Shown piece after piece: positions 18,621 through 28,229 of a stretch of DNA of 64,000 nucleotides; the first letter of the stretch is position 1; each line of letters begins with the position of its first letter. The DNA lies in assembly GCA_041655275.1 (NCBI GenBank), contig JBBAFU010000001.1:1-64000 (forward strand), in the 5' to 3' direction. Below the pieces are notes generated by a model that was not told where the DNA came from, searched no databases, and worked only from the letters and a program-made list of their open reading frames with translations. The translations under genes were made by a program, and so were the position numbers. The stretch comes from JAJYRX01 sp041655275 (GTDB lineage: Bacteria; Pseudomonadota; Gammaproteobacteria; Burkholderiales; Burkholderiaceae_B).

Positions 18621-21600
18621 ATGGCCAGCCGACCTCTTGTGTTCAGCCGGCTTGGTGTGCAGGCGCGGGCACCATCGGCATTGCGTGCGGCTCTGGCCGC
18701 CGCCCATCGTCTCCCCGAGCCTGAATGCCTGCCCGTCCTGCTTGAACTGGCTGAATCCGGACTGCCCGATCGGGGCGCCGTGCAGGCCACGGCGCGCGGG
18801 CTGGTCGAATCCCTGCGCTCGCGTCATCGCAGTGGCGCGGTCGAGACCCTGGTGCAGGAGTTCTCGCTGTCCAGTCAGGAAGGCGTTGCGCTCATGTGCC
18901 TGGCCGAAGCCCTGCTGCGCATCCCCGACCGGGCGACACGCGATGCGCTCATTCGCGACAAGATCAGCCAGGGCGACTGGCGTGCGCATCTGGGCGAGTC
19001 TTCCTCGCTGTTTGTGAATGCCGCCGCCTGGGGACTGATGCTCACGGGCCGGCTGGTGGCGGTGCACAGCGAGCGCAGGCTGTCATCGGCCCTGGCGCGC
19101 CTGATCGGCAAAGGGGGCGAGCCCCTCATCCGCCAGGGTGTGAACACCGCCATGCGCCTGATGGGCGAGCAGTTCGTCCTGGGCGAAACCATAGAACAGG
19201 CGCTTGCCAACGGACGCCGGCGCGAGGCCCAGGGCTTTCGCTACTCTTTCGATATGCTGGGCGAAGCCGCCAGAACCGACGCCCAGGCGCGGCGCTACCT
19301 GCAGGCCTACGAGGCAGCCATCCGCGCCATCGGGGCGGCTGCAGGCGGTCGCGGCATTTATGAAGGCCCGGGTATTTCCATCAAGCTTTCCGCCCTGCAT
19401 GCGCGCTACGAGCGCGCACAGCGCGACCGTGTCCTTGCCGAGTTGCTGCCGCGGTTGAAATCCCTGGTCATGCTGGCCCAGTCCTTCGATATCGGCGTCA
19501 ACATTGATGCGGAAGAGGCGGATCGCCTGGAGCTGTCGCTGGATCTGCTCGAGGCCCTGTGCCTGGATCCCGATCTGGCGGGCTGGGATGGCGTGGGCTT
19601 TGTGGTTCAGGCGTATCAGAAACGTGCGCCGCATGTCGTTGACTGGCTGATCGATCTGGCGCAGCGCAGCCGGCGTCGCCTCATGGTGCGTCTGGTCAAG
19701 GGCGCCTACTGGGACAGCGAGATCAAGCTTGCCCAGGTGCAGGGCCTGGACGACTACCCGGTGTTCACGCGCAAGATGCACACCGACGTTTCCTTTCTGG
19801 CCTGCGCGCGCAAGCTGCTTGCCGCCCCGCAGGCCGTCTATCCGCAGTTTGCCACGCATAATGCGCACACACTGGCGGCCATTCACCAGATGGCCGGGCG
19901 CAATTACTATGCGGGCCAGTACGAATTCCAGTGCCTGCACGGCATGGGTGAGGCCCTGTACGAGGCCGTGACGAAACCCGCAGCCCGGGGCGGTCTGCAG
20001 CGGCCCTGCCGCATCTACGCGCCGGTGGGCACGCATGAGACCCTGTTGGCCTATCTGGTGCGCCGCCTGCTGGAAAACGGCGCCAACACTTCATTCGTGA
20101 ATCAGCTGGGTGACAAATCCATTGCCCTGGATGATCTGCTTGCCGACCCCATCGACGAAGCGCGCCGGCTGGTGCCGCCGGGCGCACCGCACCCGGCCAT
20201 CGTGCTGCCCGGGGCACTGTACGAAACGCATGAGGACAGACGCAATTCGCGTGGCCTGGACCTGAACTCCGAGACGGCCCTGAGCGATCTGGCGCGTCAG
20301 CTGGCCCGCAACGAGACACTGGACTGGCGCGCCGGACCGTTGACCGGAGACGATGATGAAGCGCGCCCGCTGGCGCCGGCCCGGCCGGTACGCAATCCGG
20401 CCGATCGCGACGATGTTGTCGGCGAAGTCATCTTTGCCGATGATGTGGCTGTCGGGCATGCTGTTCGCGTGGCCCAGGATGGCGCGCCGCAATGGGCGGC
20501 CACGCCGGTGGCCGAGCGCGCACGCTTGCTGCGCCGTGCAGCCGGTCTGATGGAAGCACAGATGCAGCCCCTGATGGGCCTGATTGTGCGCGAGGCGGGC
20601 AAGTCGCTGTCCAATGCCGTGGCCGAGGTGCGTGAAGCGGTTGATTTCCTGCGCTATTACGCCGCCCGGATCGAAACCGGTTTCAGGAATGAGACCCACA
20701 GGCCGCTGGGTGTGGTGGCGTGCATCAGTCCGTGGAATTTTCCGCTCGCCATCTTCACGGGGCAGGTAAGTGCGGCGCTGGCGGCCGGCAATGGGGTATT
20801 GGCCAAGCCTGCGGAACAGACCAGCCTGATTGCCGCCCGCGCCGTTGCCCTGCTGCACGAGGCCGGCATACCGCGATCCGCCCTGCAATTGCTGCCTGGT
20901 GAAGGCGAGACTGTGGGCGCAGCCCTGTCACGCCATCCCGGTGTCGACGGGGTGCTTTTCACCGGATCGGTCGAGGTGGCCCATCTGCTGGCGCGCGCGC
21001 TGGCCGGTCGTCTCGATCGCCGGGAGCAGCCCGTCACACTCGTGGCGGAAACCGGCGGGCAGAACGCCATGATCGTGGACTCCTCGGCGCTGGCCGAGCA
21101 GGCGGTCGTGGATATCCTGGAGTCGGCCTTCGATTCCGCCGGCCAGCGATGCTCGGCCCTGCGGCTGCTATGCGTGCAGGAGGAGGCGGCCGATGTCCTC
21201 ATCGATATGCTGCGCGGCGCCATGGATGAGCTTCAGGTCGGCAATCCGGCCTGGCTGCGCACCGATGTCGGCCCGGTTATCGATGCGCCGGCGCGCGCCG
21301 CTATCGAGGCGCATATCGATGCCATGCGCGAGAAGGGCCACGCCATTCACCAGGTGGCGATGCTGCCGGAGACCGCGCACGGATGCTTTGTGGCGCCCAC
21401 ACTCATCGAGATTGACAGCGTCGATGAGCTCACGCACGAAGTCTTCGGTCCCGTGCTGCACGTATTGCGTTATCCACGCAAGGGGCTTGATGCCGTGGTC
21501 GAAGCGATCAATGCCACCGGCTACGGGCTGACATTCGGCGTTCACACGCGCATCGACGAAACCGTTGAGCGCCTTGTCCACAGCGTCAGGGCGGGCAACA

Positions 21601-22202
21601 TCTATGTCAACCGCAACATGGTGGGTGCCGTGGTCGGCGTCCAGCCTTTTGGCGGGGAAGGCCTTTCGGGCACCGGTCCCAAGGCGGGCGGACCGCTCTA
21701 CTTGCCGAATCTGCTGTCACAGGCCCCCGCCGGCTTGCCGTCCGGCTGTCCGCTTGGCGCAGCGGCTGCCCTTGCCCTGCCGGGTCCGACAGGGGAGTCC
21801 AACCACTACCACGGCCTGCCGCGCGGCCGCATACTGTGCGTGGCCGCCACCGAGGCCGGAATGCGACGCCAGGCCCAGGCTTGCGCGGCAACGGGCAATC
21901 AGGCCGTGTTTCTCGAGGTGGCGGGGCAGATTGCGCCGCCGGAGCACGAGTCCGTTCCGGATGCCGCCATCGACACGGATGTTTTCGGGGGCGCCCTGTT
22001 CGAAGGCGATGTCAATGGCCTGCTGGCGCTCAACCAGCGGCTGGCAGCCCGGCCCGGTCCCCTGGTGCGCCTGCAGGCGCTCAGCCCCGCGGCGCTGGCA
22101 AGCGGCCGCCAATACGCGCTTGCACCCTTGTTGCGCGAACGTGCCGTCAGCATCAATACCGCTGCTGCCGGGGGCAATGCCAGCCTGATGACCGTCGGTT
22201 GA
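18621..22202 (+). CDS. putA: Bifunctional proline dehydrogenase / glutamate-gamma-semialdehyde dehydrogenase PutA
   Basis: The 1193-residue enzyme oxidises proline to glutamate. It has an alpha-domain and FAD beta/alpha barrel (about 50-480, with YQKRAPHVVDWL and ARKLLAAPQAVYPQFATHN) and an aldehyde dehydrogenase domain (about 560-1010) with CISPWNFPLAIFTGQ and the catalytic Cys near 844 in SAGQRCSALR. A C-terminal tail follows. The ribbon-helix-helix DNA-binding domain of E. coli PutA is absent, so it should not repress itself. The ATG abuts the clpA stop, so it is read on, or coupled to, the clpA message. Confidence 0.94.
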   Translation: MASRPLVFSRLGVQARAPSALRAALAAAHRLPEPECLPVLLELAESGLPDRGAVQATARGLVESLRSRHRSGAVETLVQEFSLSSQEGVALMCLAEALLRIPDRATRDALIRDKISQGDWRAHLGESSSLFVNAAAWGLMLTGRLVAVHSERRLSSALARLIGKGGEPLIRQGVNTAMRLMGEQFVLGETIEQALANGRRREAQGFRYSFDMLGEAARTDAQARRYLQAYEAAIRAIGAAAGGRGIYEGPGISIKLSALHARYERAQRDRVLAELLPRLKSLVMLAQSFDIGVNIDAEEADRLELSLDLLEALCLDPDLAGWDGVGFVVQAYQKRAPHVVDWLIDLAQRSRRRLMVRLVKGAYWDSEIKLAQVQGLDDYPVFTRKMHTDVSFLACARKLLAAPQAVYPQFATHNAHTLAAIHQMAGRNYYAGQYEFQCLHGMGEALYEAVTKPAARGGLQRPCRIYAPVGTHETLLAYLVRRLLENGANTSFVNQLGDKSIALDDLLADPIDEARRLVPPGAPHPAIVLPGALYETHEDRRNSRGLDLNSETALSDLARQLARNETLDWRAGPLTGDDDEARPLAPARPVRNPADRDDVVGEVIFADDVAVGHAVRVAQDGAPQWAATPVAERARLLRRAAGLMEAQMQPLMGLIVREAGKSLSNAVAEVREAVDFLRYYAARIETGFRNETHRPLGVVACISPWNFPLAIFTGQVSAALAAGNGVLAKPAEQTSLIAARAVALLHEAGIPRSALQLLPGEGETVGAALSRHPGVDGVLFTGSVEVAHLLARALAGRLDRREQPVTLVAETGGQNAMIVDSSALAEQAVVDILESAFDSAGQRCSALRLLCVQEEAADVLIDMLRGAMDELQVGNPAWLRTDVGPVIDAPARAAIEAHIDAMREKGHAIHQVAMLPETAHGCFVAPTLIEIDSVDELTHEVFGPVLHVLRYPRKGLDAVVEAINATGYGLTFGVHTRIDETVERLVHSVRAGNIYVNRNMVGAVVGVQPFGGEGLSGTGPKAGGPLYLPNLLSQAPAGLPSGCPLGAAAALALPGPTGESNHYHGLPRGRILCVAATEAGMRRQAQACAATGNQAVFLEVAGQIAPPEHESVPDAAIDTDVFGGALFEGDVNGLLALNQRLAARPGPLVRLQALSPAALASGRQYALAPLLRERAVSINTAAAGGNASLMTVG

Positions 22203-22203
22203 A

Positions 22204-22668
22204 TCAGCGGCGGCCCGTACTGCCGAAGCCGTCCTCGCCCCGGTCGGTCGCATGCCCGAACTGCGCCACATAATCGAGTGCGACCTGCACGACGGGCTGG
22301 AACAGCAACTGGGCGATGCGCTCACCCGGTTCTATGGTGTAGGCCTGGCTGCCGTCATTGGCCAGAATCACGCCGATTTCACCGTGATAGTCGGCGTCAA
22401 TGACACCAATGCCCTGGGCCACGCGAATGCCATGGCGCAGCGACAGCCCGGAGCGTGACGCCACGACCGCCACCAGCCCGGGATCCTGCATATCAAGCGC
22501 AATGCCGGTGGGAATCAGGCGACGCTCCCCCGGCGCAAGCACGACTGCTTCCGTCATGCACGCCCTGAGATCCATGCCCGCCGCACCATCGGTTGCATAT
22601 TCCGGACCGGCGATGTGATCATCCAGCAGGGGACTGAGCTTGCGTGCGCGGATGCGTCGTCGTGACAT
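22204..22668 (-). CDS. dut: dUTP diphosphatase
   Basis: The 154-residue trimeric dUTPase has the five motifs in order: AGMDLRAC, RSGLSLRHGI, GVIDADYHGEI, GERIAQLL and the C-terminal GFGSTGR lid. It hydrolyses dUTP to dUMP, keeping uracil out of DNA. It lies 2 bp after coaBC, the same pairing as in many proteobacteria, and converges on putA. Confidence 0.96.
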   Translation of the reverse strand: MSRRRIRARKLSPLLDDHIAGPEYATDGAAGMDLRACMTEAVVLAPGERRLIPTGIALDMQDPGLVAVVASRSGLSLRHGIRVAQGIGVIDADYHGEIGVILANDGSQAYTIEPGERIAQLLFQPVVQVALDYVAQFGHATDRGEDGFGSTGRR

Positions 22669-22670
22669 GG

Positions 22671-23891
22671 TCAGCTCCTACGGGAGGTGGCGGATGCGCC
22701 GGCAAAGGCATCGGCCAGCACGTCGATCAGGGCGCGCGCGGCGGCCATCTTCGGCATGCGCGCAAATTCGCGTACCGGACCGTCGCTGAAGACGACCAGC
22801 CGGGTATCGTTGGCATTCATGGCTTCCTGCGCCAGATTGCCGACCAGCAGGGGCACTTTCTTGCGCAGGCGCTTGGCGTGGGCATGGGCGTACAGATCGT
22901 CGGTCTCGGCGGCAAAACCCATGCAGTAGGGGGCATCCGGCAGGGCGGCAACTTCGGCAAGGATGTCGGGGTTGGGGCCGAAGCGGATCTCGGGCGGCGT
23001 GCCGCTTGCGTCCTTCTTCAACTTCTCCCGGGCCGGCTCCAGAATGCACCAGTCGGCCACGGCGGCAACGCCGATGAAGATATCGGCATCCTTCACCCGT
23101 GCCATGACGGCCGCGTGCATTTCGCGCGCGCTTTCCACATCCGTGCGCTGCACGCCTGCCGGTGTGGGCAGGGCGGTGGGCCCGGACACCAGGCTGACGC
23201 GCGCCCCGGCCTGCTGCGCCGCCCGCGCCAGTGCATAGCCCATCTTGCCCGATGAGCGATTGGTCAGCACGCGCACGGGGTCCATGGCTTCCATGGTGGG
23301 GCCGGCGGTAATGAGCACATGGCGCCCGGCAAGCCGCTTTGGCTGGAAGAATGTAATGGTGGCGTCGAGCAGTTCATGCGCCTCCAGCATGCGGCCATCG
23401 CCCGTTTCACCACAGGCCTGTTCCCCGCTGGCGGGACCCAGGATGGTCACGCCGTCGGCACCCAGTTGTGCGATATTGCGCTGCGTGGCCGGATGCAGCC
23501 ACATCTCGCGGTTCATGGCCGGTGCGACAAGCAGCGGGCAGTGCCCGCGCGCCACACACAGGGTGTTGAGCAGATCGTCGGCCAGGCCCTGGGTCTGGTG
23601 TGCGATGAAGTTGGCAGTGGCAGGCGCGACCAGGATGGCGTCGGCCTGGCGTGCAAGGTTGATGTGCGCCATGGCATTGCCCGGGCGCTCGTCCCACTGC
23701 GATGTCCATACCGGTCGTCCGGACAGCGCCTGCAGGGTGGTTGCTGTGATGAAGTGGCCGGCCGCTTCCGTCATGATGACATCGATGGTGGCACCCTGTT
23801 CGCGTGCGCGCCGGATGTATTCCGCCATCTTGTAGCAGGCGATGCCCCCGGTGAGTCCAAGGATGAGATGTCTGTCGGCAAGTTCGGTCAT
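22671..23891 (-). CDS. coaBC: Bifunctional phosphopantothenoylcysteine decarboxylase / synthase
   Basis: The 406-residue fusion makes 4'-phosphopantetheine for coenzyme A. The N-terminal FMN decarboxylase (LGLTGGIACYKMAEYIR, PATANFIA, APAMNREMW) is followed by the CTP-dependent synthase domain from about residue 190 (ITAGPTMEAMDPVRVLTNRS). The start overlaps the end of lspA by 4 bp, and dut follows. Confidence 0.96.
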   Translation of the reverse strand: MTELADRHLILGLTGGIACYKMAEYIRRAREQGATIDVIMTEAAGHFITATTLQALSGRPVWTSQWDERPGNAMAHINLARQADAILVAPATANFIAHQTQGLADDLLNTLCVARGHCPLLVAPAMNREMWLHPATQRNIAQLGADGVTILGPASGEQACGETGDGRMLEAHELLDATITFFQPKRLAGRHVLITAGPTMEAMDPVRVLTNRSSGKMGYALARAAQQAGARVSLVSGPTALPTPAGVQRTDVESAREMHAAVMARVKDADIFIGVAAVADWCILEPAREKLKKDASGTPPEIRFGPNPDILAEVAALPDAPYCMGFAAETDDLYAHAHAKRLRKKVPLLVGNLAQEAMNANDTRLVVFSDGPVREFARMPKMAAARALIDVLADAFAGASATSRRS

Positions 23892-24400
23892 GGCGAGGGG
23901 CGCCGCAGGCGGCCGATTTCATCAAGAATCAGCAGCAGGGCACCGCAGGTGATGGCGATGTCCGCCACATTGAAGGCGGGGAAATGCCAATTGTTCCAGT
24001 AAAACAGCAAAAAGTCGATGACCTCGCCATCGCGCACACGGTCAATGAGATTGCCCGCTGCGCCGGCCAGTATCAGTGCCAGCGCCGCGCAGAAACGGCG
24101 CTCGCCGGCGTGCCGCACAAGCAGGAAGATGATGAGCAGGATGGACAGCACCGCCACACCGGCAAGCAGCCAGCGCTGCCAGCCGTCGCCGCCCGCCAGG
24201 AAGCTGAAGGCGGCGCCCGTGTTGGTCAGCAGGGTCAGATCGAAGAAGGGCAGTATGGGCCGGCGCTCGCCATAGGCCAGATGCCCGATGAACCAGGCCT
24301 TGCTGGCCTGATCGAGCACGATGATGATGACGGCCAGGCCCAGCCACAGACGCAGGGGCAGGATGCGCGTTGCGGCCGGCGTATCCTCAGGCGTGCTCAC
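23888..24400 (-). CDS. lspA: Lipoprotein signal peptidase
   Basis: The 170-residue inner-membrane aspartyl protease has four helices. It carries VLDQASKAW, NTGAAFSFL and the two catalytic Asp regions NLIDRVRDGEVIDFL and NVADIAI. It removes signal peptides from prolipoproteins. I chose the GTG at 24400 (VSTPEDTPAATRILPLRLW), which overlaps the ileS stop by 14 bp. The longer in-frame ATG at 24550 would add 50 low-complexity residues inside ileS. The ileS–lspA linkage is classic. Confidence 0.93.
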   Translation of the reverse strand: MSTPEDTPAATRILPLRLWLGLAVIIIVLDQASKAWFIGHLAYGERRPILPFFDLTLLTNTGAAFSFLAGGDGWQRWLLAGVAVLSILLIIFLLVRHAGERRFCAALALILAGAAGNLIDRVRDGEVIDFLLFYWNNWHFPAFNVADIAITCGALLLILDEIGRLRRPSP

Positions 24401-27227
24401 GCTTCTCACCGGCGCCGAAAAGATTTTCGACGCAGCGTCCGCACAGGCCGGGGTGTTCGCCGTCGCAGCCGACGTCGGCACGGTGGTGCCAGCAGCGCTC
24501 ACACTTGGGATGGGGGCTTGCCTTGACGTCGATCCGGACTTCGCCTTCACCCTGCTTCAGCGTGACTTCGGACACGATGAGGACGAAACGCAGGTCTTCA
24601 CCCAGGCTGGCCAGCACCGCATGATCTTCGCCCGCGGCGTGCAGATCGACTGTCGCGGCCAGCGACGAGCCGATGGCGCCGGTATTGCGCAGGTTCTCGA
24701 GCTCGCGCATGACCTGGGCACGAATCGTGCGCAGGCGCGTCCACTTCTCGCGCAGGGCAGCCTCGCCGTCGAAAGCGGGCAGCGGATGATAGCACTCGGT
24801 AAAGATGCTGGGCCGCGTATTTTCCGGTGCCAGTGCCTGCCAGGCCTCTTCGGCGGTGAAGGACAGGATGGGCGCCAGCAGGCGCAGCAGGGATTGGGTG
24901 ATGTGGTGCAGGGCCGATTGCGCCGAGCGCCGCGCATGGCTGTCGGCGCCCGTGGTGTACAGGCGATCCTTGAGGATGTCGAGGTAGAAGGCGCCCAGGT
25001 CTTCCGAACAGAAGATCTGCAGCCGGGCTACTGCGGGGTGGAATTCGTAGCGCCCGTAGTGCGCCAGTACCTCTTCCTGCATGGCCGCCGTCATGGCCAC
25101 GGCGTAGCGATCGATCTCGAACATCTCCGCGGGCGCAAGCAGGCCGGCGTCTGCGTCGAAATCGGCCAGATTGCCGAGCAGGAACTTGATGGTGTTACGG
25201 ATGCGCCGGTAGCTTTCCACCACGCGCTTGAGGATCTCGTCCGAAATGGACAGCTCGCCCGAGTAGTCGGTGGCGGCCGTCCACAGGCGCAGGATCTCGG
25301 CACCGAGCGAGTCCGACACTTTCTGCGGCGCCACTACATTGCCGACGGATTTGCTCATCTTGCGGCCCTTGCCGTCAACCACGAAGCCATGCGTGAGCAA
25401 GGCCTTGTAGGGTGCGCGCCCGTAGAGCATGCAGCCGGTGAGCAGCGAGGAATGGAACCAGCCGCGGTGCTGGTCGGAACCTTCCAGGTAGAGATCGGCC
25501 GGCCAGCCGAGCTGTTCGCGATGACTGCCGGCCACGTCACCGTCGCGACCGCCCATCACCGTGACGTGCGTGGTGCCCGAGTCGAACCAGACATCCAGCG
25601 TATCGCGGTTCTTTTCGTAGTGGGCGGCGTCATCGCCCAGCAGTTCGGCCGGGTCCAGATTCTGCCAGGACTCGATGCCGTGCTGCTCCACACGCTGCGC
25701 CACCTGCTCCAGCAGCTCGAGCGTGCGCGGATGCAGCTCCCCGGTCTCCTTGTGGACGAAAAAGGCCATGGGAACGCCCCATTGGCGCTGGCGCGACAGC
25801 GTCCAGTCCGGGCGGTTGGCAATCATGGCGTGCAACCGCGCCCGGCCCCAGGCGGGATAGAACGCCGTGTCTTCCACGGCCTGCAGCGCCGTCGGACGCA
25901 AGGCCTCGCCATCGCGGCCCGGCTTGTCCATGCTCGCAAACCATTGGCTGGTGGCGCGGTAGACCACGGGTGTCTTGTGGCGCCAGCAATGCATGTAGCT
26001 GTGCTGCATATCTTCGACGTGCAGCAGTGTGCCGGCCGCACGCAGGGCCTGGACGATGGCGGGATTGGCCTTCCAGATGAGCTCGCCGCCGAACAGGGGC
26101 AGGCCGGCGGCATAGTGGCCGTTGCCCTGGACGGGGTTCAGGATGGCGTCATCCGCCAGGCCGTGCTTGCGACAGGACATGAAGTCCTCCACGCCGTAGG
26201 CGGGTGCGGAGTGCACCACGCCCGTGCCCGAGTCCAGGCTCACGTAATCCGCCAGGTACAGTGGCGCGCTGCGCGCATAGCCGGCATCGGCCTGCGAGAG
26301 CGGGTGATGAAAGCGCAGGTGCTCCAGTGCCTGGCCGGTGGCGGTGGCCAGGACCGTGCCGCCCAGCTTCCAGCGTGCCAGACAGGTTTCGACCAGATCG
26401 CTGGCGAGCACCAGGCGGCGCCCCAGTACGGGGTGGGGCACATTCAGCGCGACCAGGGCATATTCGATGTCGGGATGCGCATTCAGCGCCTGGTTGGCCG
26501 GGATGGTCCAGGGCGTCGTCGTCCAGATGACGATGGCGCCCTCGACGGCATCGTCGCGCCCGAAGGCACGGCTGACGGCCGCAGGATCGACAAAGGGGAA
26601 GGCCACGTCGATGGACGGATCGACACGGTCCATGTACTCGACTTCGGCTTCGGCCAGTGCGGAACCGCAGTCGAAGCACCAGTTCACCGGCTTGAGACCG
26701 CGATAGACATAGCCTTTTTCCATGATGCGGCCCAGGGCGCGCAGTTCATTCGCCTCATTGGCGAAATTCATGGTCATATAGGGATTGTCCCAGTCACCCA
26801 GCACGCCCAGGCGCATGAAGTCCGCGCGCTGGCGGTCGATCTGCTCCAGCGCGTAGGCGCGCGCCCTGGCCTGGACTTCCGCAACAGGCAGGTTCTTGCC
26901 GTATTTCTTCTCGATCTGGATTTCGATGGGCATGCCGTGGCAGTCCCAGCCGGGAACGTAGACGGCATCGAAGCCGGCCATGTTGCGGCTCTTGACGATG
27001 ATGTCCTTGAGGATCTTGTTGACGGCATGGCCGATATGGATGTCCCCGTTGGCGTAGGGCGGGCCGTCATGCAGTATGAATCGCGGCCGTCCCCGGCTCG
27101 CTGCACGAATGGCGGCATACACCTTGTTCTCCTGCCACTGGGCGACCCAGCCGGGTTCGCGCTGTGCAAGATTGCCGCGCATGGGAAAAGGGGTGTCGGG
27201 CAGGTTGAGGGTTTTTCTATAGTCCAT
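24387..27227 (-). CDS. ileS: Isoleucyl-tRNA synthetase
   Basis: The 946-residue class I synthetase charges tRNA-Ile. Its HIGH box is in GDIHIGHAVNKI, the editing domain occupies roughly 180-400 and KMSKSVGN is the second signature. A C-terminal zinc site uses CERCWHH and CGRCVENL. ATG 27227 begins MDYRKTLNLPDTPFPMRGNL as in homologues and overlaps the end of ribF by 11 bp. It forms a ribF–ileS–lspA–coaBC–dut cluster. Confidence 0.97.
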   Translation of the reverse strand: MDYRKTLNLPDTPFPMRGNLAQREPGWVAQWQENKVYAAIRAASRGRPRFILHDGPPYANGDIHIGHAVNKILKDIIVKSRNMAGFDAVYVPGWDCHGMPIEIQIEKKYGKNLPVAEVQARARAYALEQIDRQRADFMRLGVLGDWDNPYMTMNFANEANELRALGRIMEKGYVYRGLKPVNWCFDCGSALAEAEVEYMDRVDPSIDVAFPFVDPAAVSRAFGRDDAVEGAIVIWTTTPWTIPANQALNAHPDIEYALVALNVPHPVLGRRLVLASDLVETCLARWKLGGTVLATATGQALEHLRFHHPLSQADAGYARSAPLYLADYVSLDSGTGVVHSAPAYGVEDFMSCRKHGLADDAILNPVQGNGHYAAGLPLFGGELIWKANPAIVQALRAAGTLLHVEDMQHSYMHCWRHKTPVVYRATSQWFASMDKPGRDGEALRPTALQAVEDTAFYPAWGRARLHAMIANRPDWTLSRQRQWGVPMAFFVHKETGELHPRTLELLEQVAQRVEQHGIESWQNLDPAELLGDDAAHYEKNRDTLDVWFDSGTTHVTVMGGRDGDVAGSHREQLGWPADLYLEGSDQHRGWFHSSLLTGCMLYGRAPYKALLTHGFVVDGKGRKMSKSVGNVVAPQKVSDSLGAEILRLWTAATDYSGELSISDEILKRVVESYRRIRNTIKFLLGNLADFDADAGLLAPAEMFEIDRYAVAMTAAMQEEVLAHYGRYEFHPAVARLQIFCSEDLGAFYLDILKDRLYTTGADSHARRSAQSALHHITQSLLRLLAPILSFTAEEAWQALAPENTRPSIFTECYHPLPAFDGEAALREKWTRLRTIRAQVMRELENLRNTGAIGSSLAATVDLHAAGEDHAVLASLGEDLRFVLIVSEVTLKQGEGEVRIDVKASPHPKCERCWHHRADVGCDGEHPGLCGRCVENLFGAGEKREHA

Positions 27228-28188
27228 GAGTGGCAAGATAGTGTCGCGCCAGACGGCCATCGTTGGCGATGGCGTCGGCCAGGGTGGAAAGGTCGCTGAA
27301 GCTGGCCTCGTCGCGCAGAAAGGAAAGAAATTCAACGCCCGCCAGTTTACCGTAGGCCTGTATGTCGGTATCGAGCAGGTGAACTTCGAGCAGTCGCTCG
27401 CCCGTCGTCTCTATGCTGGGCCGCACGCCCAGGCTGGCCACGCCGGGCAGGACGGTATCCGCCAGCCCCGACACGCGCACCACGTAGATGCCATTGCGCA
27501 GCGCACACAAGGGTGGTACGCGCAGGTTCAGGGTGGGAAAGCCCAGCTCGCGTCCGAGTTTGCGGCCATGGATCACATGGCCGCTGATGCAATAAGGCCG
27601 GCCCAGCAGCAGGCGTGCCGCCTCGAGCCGGCCTTCGCCCAAGGCTTCGCGCAGGCGCGAGCTGGAGAATCGCCGGCCGGCATTGTCGAGCACTTCGGCG
27701 ATGGTCTGGACCTGAAAGCCCAGGTCCGCACCCATGCGGCGCAGCAGTTCGATATCGCCCTGGCGCTGATGACCGAAGCGGAAATCCTCGCCCACCAGCA
27801 GCCAGCGCGTGTTCAGGCCGCGCACCAGCAAGGCTTCCACAAACTGCTGTGCCGGCATGCTGGCCAGGGCCTGGTTGAAGCGCAGCAGGGCCACCTGGCG
27901 AATGCCGTGCCGGGCAATCGCCTGCAGCTTGTCGCGCCGCGTGCTGATCTGGCCGGGTTGCAACTCGGGGCGCCCGCGCAGCTGCGCGAAAAATGTGCGC
28001 GGATGCGGCTCGAACGTCATGACCGTGGACAGCAGGCCCGCCTGCCGGGCGTGCGCATGCAGGCCATCCAGGATAGCCTGGTGGCCAAGGTGCACGCCAT
28101 CGAAATTGCCGATGGTGAGTGCGCTGGGGCTGTCGGCGTCGTGGCGCGGCAGACGCCGGTAGATGCGGGGAAGCGTTTTCACAGCCAT
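27217..28188 (-). CDS. ribF: Bifunctional riboflavin kinase / FAD synthetase
   Basis: The 323-residue enzyme makes FMN and then FAD. The N-terminal nucleotidyltransferase has IGNFDGVHLGHQ and TFEPHPRTFF; the C-terminal flavokinase has GHVIHGRKLGRELGFPTLNL and the GVRPSIE segment. It heads the cluster with ileS and diverges from purN across 41 bp. Confidence 0.96.
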   Translation of the reverse strand: MAVKTLPRIYRRLPRHDADSPSALTIGNFDGVHLGHQAILDGLHAHARQAGLLSTVMTFEPHPRTFFAQLRGRPELQPGQISTRRDKLQAIARHGIRQVALLRFNQALASMPAQQFVEALLVRGLNTRWLLVGEDFRFGHQRQGDIELLRRMGADLGFQVQTIAEVLDNAGRRFSSSRLREALGEGRLEAARLLLGRPYCISGHVIHGRKLGRELGFPTLNLRVPPLCALRNGIYVVRVSGLADTVLPGVASLGVRPSIETTGERLLEVHLLDTDIQAYGKLAGVEFLSFLRDEASFSDLSTLADAIANDGRLARHYLATHGL

Positions 28189-28229
28189 GAGTTTACAATT
28201 TTGCGATCCCTTCCTCAGGAATATCTGAA

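Noticed and set aside
17436..19067. 543-codon minus-strand open frame
   Set aside because: Antisense to clpA and putA; composition typical of a shadow frame.
24321..27299. 992-codon open frame on the plus strand
   Set aside because: Antisense to lspA and ileS, both clear; no family features.
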